A stretch of DNA of 52,249 nt from Opitutaceae bacterium (GTDB taxonomy: Bacteria; Verrucomicrobiota; Verrucomicrobiia; Opitutales; Opitutaceae), in the NCBI GenBank assembly GCA_030648295.1, contig JAUSID010000015.1:1-52249 (forward strand). The letters are read 5' to 3'. This document shows positions 33,236-39,891 of the stretch, piece by piece. The notes below the pieces were generated by a model. It was not told where the DNA came from. It saw nothing but the letters and a program-made list of their open reading frames with translations, and did no database searches. Positions within the stretch are counted from its first letter, which is position 1; the number at the start of each line of letters is the position of its first letter. Made by a program: the position numbers and the translations under genes.

Positions 33236-34825
33236 ATGCTGACCACCCAGAACACCCGTGACGATTTCGCCGGGCTACCTTGCACCATCGCCGTGCTGCC
33301 GGTGGGCGCGGTGGAGCAGCATGGGCATCATCTTCCAGTGGGCACCGACATCCTGCTGGCGCAATCCGTGGCGGAGCGACTGGCGGAGCGGCTTGACGCT
33401 TACCTCCTGCCGCCCCTCGCGATCACGTCATCGATCGAGCACCGGAAGGCAAAGGGCACGATCTACCTGCGCGCCGACACGCTCGCGCTGGTCATCCGTG
33501 ACATCGTGGCGTCACTGCGCGACTCCGGCTTCGACCGTCTCATCCTCGCGAATTTTCACGGCGGCAACTGGATCCTGAAGCCGACGATCCGGCAGTTGAA
33601 TCGGGATTTTCCCGACTTCCGCGCCATCCTGCTTCAACCCGACCTGCCGGCGGCGCAGCTCGCGGCAATCTTCGAGCACCCCGCGGGTGACGTGCACGGA
33701 GGCGAATTCGAAACATCGTTGATGTTGCACCTGCATCCCCAGCACGTACGGCCAATGCCGGCCGGCGCCGAAACCGAGAAATCGTTTCCGCCGCAGCCGT
33801 ATCTGGATTACTTCGACACGACGGAACTCACGCGGCACGGCCACTGGGGCTGGCCGGAGGCGGCTTCCGCCGAAAAAGGCCGCCGCGCGATGGATGAACT
33901 CGTCGCGAACGCGTTGCGGACGATCGAGGACATCGAGGCGATGGCGCGGAAAATTTCGGCGCCCGCCCCGGGCGAGGTGAAGCTCCGCCAGCTGACGAGC
34001 GGCGATGTTCCCTTCGCGACCGAGCTCAATGCGATCGTCGGTTGGAACCAGACGGACAAGGACTGGCGCGGCTATCTGGAGTTCGAACCCGAGGGCTGCT
34101 TTGTCGCCGAGCTCGGCGGGCGTCCCGTGGGCACCGCGACCACGATCAGCTACGGTGATCGGGTTGGTTGGATTGGGATGGTGCTCGTGCGCCCCGAGGG
34201 GCGACGGTCCGGGATTGGCACCAGGTTGCTGCGTCATGCCATCGACTACCTCCAGCGTCGCGGGACGGTTTGCATCAAGCTCGACGCCACGCCGATGGGG
34301 AAAAAAGTGTATGTCCCGCTTGGCTTCGCCGACGAGTATGAGGTCACTCGATACGAGGGCACCGCGCTGGCCGATGTGGCGAAACCGGACCCGGCACTCC
34401 AGCCCTTCGGCCCGGCCGATGTGACCGCGGTCGCGGCGTTCGACCGGACGGCCTTCGGTGCCTCGCGTGAGGCGGTGCTGCAGTCGATGATCCGGCGCAA
34501 CCCGGAGTTCTGTCATGTCGCACGGGAGGGCTCGAAGATTCGCGGTTATGTCATCGCGCGGGAAGGCCGGCAGGCGGTGCAGCTCGGACCATGGCTCGCG
34601 GATGACCCGGCGACCGCCGAGCAGTTGATGCGCGCCGTGTTTCATCGCGTCGGCGGCCGGCGGATTTTTGTCGACGTGCCGAATCCGAACTCGGCGGGCT
34701 GCGCGCTAGTCGAGAAATATGGCTTCGCCGTTCAACGCGGATTTACGCGCATGCACCTCGGCGAAAACCTCAATCCCGGCAGTCCGTCGGATGTTTACGG
34801 CACGAGTGGTGCGGAAAAAGGGTAG
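33236..34825 (+). CDS. Creatininase-like amidohydrolase fused to GNAT acetyltransferase domains
   Basis: This 529-residue protein joins two enzymes. Residues 1-240 are a creatininase-family metalloamidohydrolase with GAVEQHGHHLPVGTD (Glu27, His29, Asp38), NFHGGN (106-111) and HGGEFETS (154-161), the usual binuclear ligands. From about 248 comes a GNAT domain with the acetyl-CoA motif VLVRPEGRRSGIGTRLL (317-333). A second C-terminal acetyltransferase-like region follows (~380-515), ending NSAGCALVEKYGFAVQRGFTRM. The first domain probably cleaves a cyclic or linear amide or formamide, and the second could acetylate the released amine, but this is inference. It starts at an ATG after a CTCTCA-repeat stretch; earlier in-frame sequence belongs to the preceding gene region. 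It is co-oriented with the ROK gene. Confidence 0.85.
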   Translation: MLTTQNTRDDFAGLPCTIAVLPVGAVEQHGHHLPVGTDILLAQSVAERLAERLDAYLLPPLAITSSIEHRKAKGTIYLRADTLALVIRDIVASLRDSGFDRLILANFHGGNWILKPTIRQLNRDFPDFRAILLQPDLPAAQLAAIFEHPAGDVHGGEFETSLMLHLHPQHVRPMPAGAETEKSFPPQPYLDYFDTTELTRHGHWGWPEAASAEKGRRAMDELVANALRTIEDIEAMARKISAPAPGEVKLRQLTSGDVPFATELNAIVGWNQTDKDWRGYLEFEPEGCFVAELGGRPVGTATTISYGDRVGWIGMVLVRPEGRRSGIGTRLLRHAIDYLQRRGTVCIKLDATPMGKKVYVPLGFADEYEVTRYEGTALADVAKPDPALQPFGPADVTAVAAFDRTAFGASREAVLQSMIRRNPEFCHVAREGSKIRGYVIAREGRQAVQLGPWLADDPATAEQLMRAVFHRVGGRRIFVDVPNPNSAGCALVEKYGFAVQRGFTRMHLGENLNPGSPSDVYGTSGAEKG

Positions 34826-34875
34826 AGGGCCAAACCTCCACTCGCTCACGCTCGTAGCCACTATGCGCCCTTCGT

Positions 34876-35041
34876 GTAGCGGCGAGCACCAGCGAGCCAA
34901 CGGAACTTCCACTCGCTGGCTGGTCTGCCTTGAAACTCATCAATATCATCCCTGCGTGTCATTCTGAGCGTAGCGAAGAATCCAGCAGCGCGATGGCATG
35001 CGTGTATCTCGCTGGATTCTTCGCTGGCGCTCAGAATGACA
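34876..35041. repeat. Two repeat elements: GCGAGCACCAGCGAGCC and ATTCTGAGCG palindrome
   Basis: The 246-bp spacer between convergent genes holds a copy of GTAGCGGCGAGCACCAGCGA (34876-34898). It also holds an 85-bp inverted repeat (34957-34986 with 35011-35041) whose arms read TGTCATTCTGAGCG...GAATCC and its complement. The latter resembles the widely dispersed bacterial intergenic repeat that conceptually translates to HSERSEES-like peptides. It may serve as a bidirectional transcript end, but there is no U-tract. Confidence 0.75.
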
Positions 35042-35071
35042 GCATCGCGGCGGCCCGAGTTGCCACGGCAT

Positions 35072-36814
35072 TCACTTCCGCTCGTACACGACCTTGCCGC
35101 CGACGATCGTCGTTTGCGCCCGGAGTTCATTCAACCGGGCTTCCGGCTGGGTCATGAAGTCGCCAGTGAGGATGGCCAGGTCCCCAAACTTGCCGGGTTC
35201 GATCGAGCCTTTCCGTTTCTCGTCGAAACTGATCCACGCCGCATCGATCGTGAACATCCGCAGCGCTTCCTCGCGTGAGACGCGCTGTCCCGGCCCGATG
35301 ACCTTGCCGCCTTCGGTCTTCCGCGTAATCGCGGTCTGCATCGCGAGAAACGGGTTGTAGGGATTGAGCGACGTGTCCGGATCGAATCCCTGCATGTGGT
35401 CCGCGTTCAACGCGACCTTCACGCCCGCTTTCCGCCACGTTTGCAATCCGATGAAACTCTCCATGCGTTTCTTCCCGAGGGCATCGAGCAACGCGTCACC
35501 GTCCTTGTAGAACCACGCGGGCTGGGTGTCGACAATCGCGCCGAGTCGGGCGGCACGGCGGGCCGCTTCGTCATTGGCAAAATAGGCGTGGATGAGGTTG
35601 TAGCGCCGCGGCGCGACCGGGCTGTCCTCGTTCGACGCCTCGACGGCATCGAGCACCGCGTCGACGCCGGCATCGCCCGTCACGTGCGACGACATCTGCC
35701 AGCCCATCTTGTGGCCGGTGCGGATGATGTTCTTCAATTTGTCCGGGCTGATGCGCAAATCGCCGCGGTAGTTCGGGTCCGAGATGCCGTAGAGCGAGAA
35801 CGCCGCGGGGCCGTAGGGCTCGCGCAAATACGCGGTGCCGTAAAGCGCGCCGCCGTCGACGCCTACCTTGAGTGGACCGACCCGCACCCAATCGTCACCG
35901 TCGCCGGTCTTGAAGGGCAGCTTTTGAATCGCCTTCTCCGTGCCCTCGACACTGCCGTCGGTGCTGAGCCCGATCGTCACCGTGACGCGCACCGGCAGCC
36001 GCCCTGCATCCCGCAATTTCTCGTAGGTGCGGAATCCGTCGAGGTTGGAGTTGCGGTCGCCGATGCTGGTGATGCCGATCTCCGTGTACCGCCGCAGCAA
36101 TTCCGCGAGCGAGGCATGATATTTCTCCTCCGGAATCGACGGCCCGCTGACGAACTTGGTCAGGAGCGCGCCGGAGTTTTCGATCACGCCGGTCGGCTGG
36201 CCGTCGCTGCCGAGGTGAATCTTTCCGTTGCCCGCGGGTTTGGTCTCACTCGTGATTTGCGCCGCGGCGAGGGCGCGCGAGTTCAGGATTTGCACCGTCT
36301 TGTTGGCGTATTGCCACGTGAAGACGGCCGGGTGGTCCGGCGCCGCCGCGTCCAGATCAGCCCGGCTGGGAATCCGCCGCTCGCGTATCCGCGTGACATC
36401 TACGCGGGGCAGCTGAATCCAGGTGCCGGCCGGCAGGGGCTTCGCCTTTGCCCTGACCCAGTCCTGAATTTCACGAATCGAGTGCAGCTGCCGGAATGGC
36501 TGGCGCGCCTCACCGCGGGCGGCGCCCGTCGCGTGCACATGCGATTCAATCAGCCCCGGAATGACCGTCCGCCCCTTCGCATCGATCGTGCGGGTTTGCG
36601 GGCCCACCTGCGCCCGTACTTCCGCATCCGTCCCGACGGCGACGAACACGCCGTCCTTGATCGCGACTGCCGTCGCCCGGCGCGAAGATCCGTCGAGCGT
36701 GAGCACCCTGCCATTGGTCACCACCAAATCGGCGGCGGCGAGCGCGGCCGAGTCGGTGAGCAGACCGATGGCAAGGACCAAAACGGTACGAAATGGAAAC
36801 GCGGGTGAGTGCAT
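35072..36814 (-). CDS. Secreted YtcJ-like amidohydrolase (amidohydrolase 3 family)
   Basis: The 580-residue protein has a signal peptide (MHSPAFPFRTVLVLAIGLLTDSAALA). The urease-superfamily composite domain starts DLVVTNGRVLTLDG. The metal motif is ESHVHATG (His92, His94), with later barrel ligands in MSSHVTGDAGVDAVLDA, NLIHAYF and LNADHMQGFDP. The C-terminus reads RKGSIEPGKFGDLAILTGDF. This matches YtcJ-like exo-amidohydrolases, which act on N-acyl or amide substrates. No metabolic partner overlaps it. The ATG start is clear because the leader begins there. Confidence 0.93.
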   Translation of the reverse strand: MHSPAFPFRTVLVLAIGLLTDSAALAAADLVVTNGRVLTLDGSSRRATAVAIKDGVFVAVGTDAEVRAQVGPQTRTIDAKGRTVIPGLIESHVHATGAARGEARQPFRQLHSIREIQDWVRAKAKPLPAGTWIQLPRVDVTRIRERRIPSRADLDAAAPDHPAVFTWQYANKTVQILNSRALAAAQITSETKPAGNGKIHLGSDGQPTGVIENSGALLTKFVSGPSIPEEKYHASLAELLRRYTEIGITSIGDRNSNLDGFRTYEKLRDAGRLPVRVTVTIGLSTDGSVEGTEKAIQKLPFKTGDGDDWVRVGPLKVGVDGGALYGTAYLREPYGPAAFSLYGISDPNYRGDLRISPDKLKNIIRTGHKMGWQMSSHVTGDAGVDAVLDAVEASNEDSPVAPRRYNLIHAYFANDEAARRAARLGAIVDTQPAWFYKDGDALLDALGKKRMESFIGLQTWRKAGVKVALNADHMQGFDPDTSLNPYNPFLAMQTAITRKTEGGKVIGPGQRVSREEALRMFTIDAAWISFDEKRKGSIEPGKFGDLAILTGDFMTQPEARLNELRAQTTIVGGKVVYERK

Positions 36815-36974
36815 GGGGGAACGAGAGGGTGCTTATCGTGGGTTACGCGGATAAACGCGAGCCAGTCCTCGCGGCGACGAAAGTGCAATTCCGCGAAAAG
36901 CTCACGCTTTCCGCTACCGCAGCGCACGTTTCGCAGAACATATCGCCAGCGATGCGCGGCCTCAGACCAATTCA

Positions 36975-37172
36975 ACCACGGATCGCACGGATGAACACGG
37001 ATGCGAATTGGTTTTATCCGTGTTTATCTGTGTCATCCGTGGTCGCATGGTTTTGGAAATCTTGAAATCGGGCATCTGTCATCGGGCATCTTGAAATTGG
37101 AAACCGCATCGAGCGCCAATGGTTTGGAAATTCTCAGATTTTAGATGCCCGATGCCCGATTTCACGATTTCC
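36975..37172. repeat. Two stacked inverted repeats in 387-bp spacer
   Basis: The spacer 36815-37201 contains two separate palindromes. The first, 36975-37043, has arms ACCACGGATCGCACGGATGA and its near complement ending ATCCGTGGT, a CACGGAT-rich element seen in many environmental bacteria. The second pairs 37055-37076 (GGAAATCTTGAAATCGGGCA...) with 37151-37172 at 21 of 22 positions. It encloses a second GGGCATC unit and an internal ATGCCCGATGCCC stretch. No gene is apparent in the spacer. Confidence 0.85.
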
Positions 37173-37201
37173 GAAATCACACGGTCTGAGGCTGCGCCTC
37201 T

Positions 37202-38095
37202 CTAGATCGATTGCTGACCCCACGGCATCGGCATCGTCGGCTTTCGCCGGTGGCGATCGCGGCGGCGATCCTTGGGCCGGGCCTTGAACCATTTGATCAA
37301 TCGCGCGAGCTGCTTCACCGCCTCCTCATAGGCGCGCTCGCCCTTTTCCACCGACGCCTTCTCGGCGTCACCGAGCACGCCGCTCTCGCTGTAGCTGCTC
37401 GTCCACGAGACCAGCGTGGCCGGTCCGGCGCCGAACAGGTCGACCCAGTTGAACGGGCTTTTCTCCTCGTTCATGCTGATCACACCGCTGTGTATTCGAT
37501 CTTTCCTGACATTGTCGCTGTCGAGGTAGAGGTAGAGCGATGTCTCGAGCTCGCACGCGTGCGAGCAGCCGCCGGGAAACTTGCTCTGGCGCCACGACGG
37601 CAGGAAGTCCCTGTCCACCGTCAGCAGGTTCCACCACGCACAGACGACGCATTCCGCATCCGTATCGAGGTTCGTGCGGCGCGCGACGAGGTCGAGGTTC
37701 GGCATGTTCGAGCCGTGGCCGTTGAACAGGACGATTTTTTTGAACCCGTGGTACGCGAGCGATTTGGTGATGTCCAGGACGTGCGCGATGAAGTGCTCGT
37801 AGTGCTGGTTGATCGTGCCCGGAAAATCCATGACGTGCCCGGTGTAGCCGTAACTCACCGTCGGCAGCACGAGCATCTGGTCACGGATCAGGTTGCCGGC
37901 GCCCCACGCGATGCCGGTGGGACACACGATGTCGACGTCGAGGGGCAGGTGGGCGCCATGCTGCTCGACCGCGCCACAGGGCACGACGCAGACCTTGCCC
38001 ATCTCGACCGCGTCGTCGATTTCCGGCCAGGTGAGCTTCTCATAACGATATTCCGTGGCCGCCCGCGAAGGCTTGTCCTGCTTGCGCGATTTCAT
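37202..38095 (-). CDS. Creatininase-family amidohydrolase
   Basis: The 297-residue protein has the complete creatininase signature: PCGAVEQHGAHLPLDVDI (Glu44, His46, Asp53/55), the fingerprint LFNGHGSN (123-130) and HACELETSLYL (His179, Glu182). Family members hydrolyse cyclic amides such as creatinine, N-formyl compounds or mycofactocin precursors. Substrate here is probably set by the coupled transporter. It has a basic C-terminal tail (RPKDRRRDRHRRKP) unlike other members. Its ATG overlaps the stop of the MFS gene as ATGA, so the two form a transport-hydrolysis unit. Two creatininase-type proteins occur within 5 kb; the other is fused to GNAT. Confidence 0.9.
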   Translation of the reverse strand: MKSRKQDKPSRAATEYRYEKLTWPEIDDAVEMGKVCVVPCGAVEQHGAHLPLDVDIVCPTGIAWGAGNLIRDQMLVLPTVSYGYTGHVMDFPGTINQHYEHFIAHVLDITKSLAYHGFKKIVLFNGHGSNMPNLDLVARRTNLDTDAECVVCAWWNLLTVDRDFLPSWRQSKFPGGCSHACELETSLYLYLDSDNVRKDRIHSGVISMNEEKSPFNWVDLFGAGPATLVSWTSSYSESGVLGDAEKASVEKGERAYEEAVKQLARLIKWFKARPKDRRRDRHRRKPTMPMPWGQQSI

Positions 38096-39417
38096 GTCGG
38101 GTTTTCCTCCGCCGTGATTGGCGTCACCGGATCCAGAAAGAGCCAGCAAATGCCGCCAAGAAAATAGATTGTCCCCGAAATCCAGAACGTCACCGCCCAG
38201 CTGCGACCGGTGAAGTCGAGGATCATCCCAATCACGAGCGGCGCGAGCATGGCGCCGAAGCTGCCCATCATGTTCATGCTGCCGGAAAGCGTGCCGGCAT
38301 AGCTGCCGCCGACATCCATGCAGGTGCTCCAGCTGCCCGGCATCGTCAGGTCGTTGCCCAGGCTCGCGAGTCCCATCGCGACCATCGCGAGCAGCGGATC
38401 GCCAATGTAGAACGATGACACGAGCAGCACGGACGCGGTGCTGAATCCAACCAGCGCGAGCAGCCTTCGCGTTCGGGCCACATCGCGCAGCAGCCGCGTG
38501 AGCCGCGGAGTAACGAAACCGGTGACAATGCAACCGAGCCCGCCGAAGAAGAGCGGAATCCCGGCGAGCGCGGCGACGAGAACTTTCCGCGCCGTGTCGG
38601 GCGCCAGGTGGCCGGACAGGATTCCCTCGAGCCAGAACATGAACGCGTTCTGGTTCAGCTCGAGCCCGCGCGTTTCGCGCAGGTAGGTCGGCAGCCAGGT
38701 GACGTAAAAGTACCAGCCGTACGTCAGGCAGAAGTACTGCACCCAGAGCAGCCACACGGTCCGCGAACGGGCGAGTTTTGCCCATGGCACGCGCGGCTGG
38801 GTGGGACCGGCGGCGTGATTGCCACGCAACAGCTCGAGTTCGGCGCTGTTCACGCCGGGATGATCCTGCGGCCGATCGCGAAACGAGGAATAGAAGACGA
38901 TTGCCCAAACCACACCCATCGCGCCGAAAAGGACGAACGTGTTGCGCCACGACAGCCATGACATCACCCAAATGACGAGCAGGGGAGTAAACGCTCCGGC
39001 CCAGCGGGCGCTGAGCCACATGACGGCCTGGGCACGGGTGCGTTCGGCGGCCGGCAGCCAGATCATGAACGCCTTGGTGAGATTCGGAAAACATCCTGCC
39101 TCGCCCGCACCGAAGAGAAAACGCGCCACCATCAGCGATGCCAGGTTCCACGCATAGCCCGTCGCGGCGGTGAACACCGACCACATGACGACCACGCGCA
39201 TGAGAACCTTTCGCGGCCCGATGAGATCGCCGAGCCAGCCGCCGGGAATTTCAAACAGCGCGTAGGCGAGCGAAAAGGCGGAAAATGCCACACCCATCTG
39301 CGTCGCGGACAGCTTGAGCTCCGCCTGAATGAACGGCGCCGCCTGCGCGATGCACACGCGATCGACGTACGTGACGATCGCGAGGGTGGCGGCAAATCCG
39401 AGCACGGTGTGACGCAC
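38092..39417 (-). CDS. MFS anion:cation symporter-like importer (ACS family)
   Basis: The 12-helix transporter resembles the anion:cation symporter group, which imports sugar acids and other organic anions. The N-terminus GFAATLAIVTYVDRVCIAQAAPFIQAELKLS fits the ACS first helix with its YxDR motif. LFEIPGGWLGDLIGPRKVL is the MFS loop 2-3 motif, and GAGEAGCFPNLTKAFMIWLP matches ACS helix 4-5. No ATG lies near the expected start. A GTG at 39417 (SRV-RHTVLG) is taken here, and a TTG at 39501 would add 28 Pro/Ala-rich residues. The frame remains open far upstream to 41142, but that part is antisense to the metallohydrolase gene. Stop and next start overlap (ATGA). Substrate is unknown; coupling to a creatininase suggests an amide or carboxylate. 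Confidence 0.87.
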   Translation of the reverse strand: MRHTVLGFAATLAIVTYVDRVCIAQAAPFIQAELKLSATQMGVAFSAFSLAYALFEIPGGWLGDLIGPRKVLMRVVVMWSVFTAATGYAWNLASLMVARFLFGAGEAGCFPNLTKAFMIWLPAAERTRAQAVMWLSARWAGAFTPLLVIWVMSWLSWRNTFVLFGAMGVVWAIVFYSSFRDRPQDHPGVNSAELELLRGNHAAGPTQPRVPWAKLARSRTVWLLWVQYFCLTYGWYFYVTWLPTYLRETRGLELNQNAFMFWLEGILSGHLAPDTARKVLVAALAGIPLFFGGLGCIVTGFVTPRLTRLLRDVARTRRLLALVGFSTASVLLVSSFYIGDPLLAMVAMGLASLGNDLTMPGSWSTCMDVGGSYAGTLSGSMNMMGSFGAMLAPLVIGMILDFTGRSWAVTFWISGTIYFLGGICWLFLDPVTPITAEENPT

Positions 39418-39754
39418 CCGCGACGGTCGCAGCCTCGCCGGAGCAGCGGGTGCCGGGGTGGTGGGGACGGGCGCGCCAAATGCACGGGGCGTGGGGCTCA
39501 AGGGGCGGAAAAAAATTTCCGATTGCAGACGGAAGGTTGGCGGGGAGGGGGCGCCGACATTCGAGAGCACCGCGCGGCAGTGCGATCCGAAAAAGCGGAG
39601 CCGGGCCTTTTCTTGCGTGTGGATTGGGTGCAGTGACCAGCCCGTGTTTTCAAACCTCGGCCAGAAGCTCGGCTTGGCGGAGCGGGTGAGGGTTCGCAAG
39701 ACCGCCATGCGGGCGCGAGAGAATGCCCCAACATGTATTCGTAATGAAGACCGG

Positions 39755-39829
39755 TTGTAGGTTGCGACCTCGTGTCGCAACGACGGCATGCATTCCGAAT
39801 GTCGTTGCGCGACAAGCGCGCAACCTACG
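39755..39829. repeat. TGTAGGTTGCG inverted repeat in divergent 474-bp spacer
   Basis: The spacer between the divergent MFS and metallohydrolase genes (39418-39891) contains a palindrome with outer arms TGTAGGTTGCG and CGCAACCTAC and inner arms TGTCGCAACGAC and GTCGTTGCGCGACA. It sits about 60 bp upstream of the metallohydrolase ATG. It resembles a dispersed intergenic repeat rather than a gene-specific operator. The remainder of the spacer shows no gene. Promoters for both genes must lie here but cannot be assigned. Confidence 0.75.
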
Positions 39830-39891
39830 CTGACCATCGCCACGCGGACATCCGGCTTTACCTCGCCCGGGAACTGGAAGATTACGCTCCC

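Noticed and set aside
31390-33288. 632-codon minus-strand open frame opposite the ROK gene
   Set aside because: Antisense shadow; it also runs through repeat and spacer DNA at both ends.
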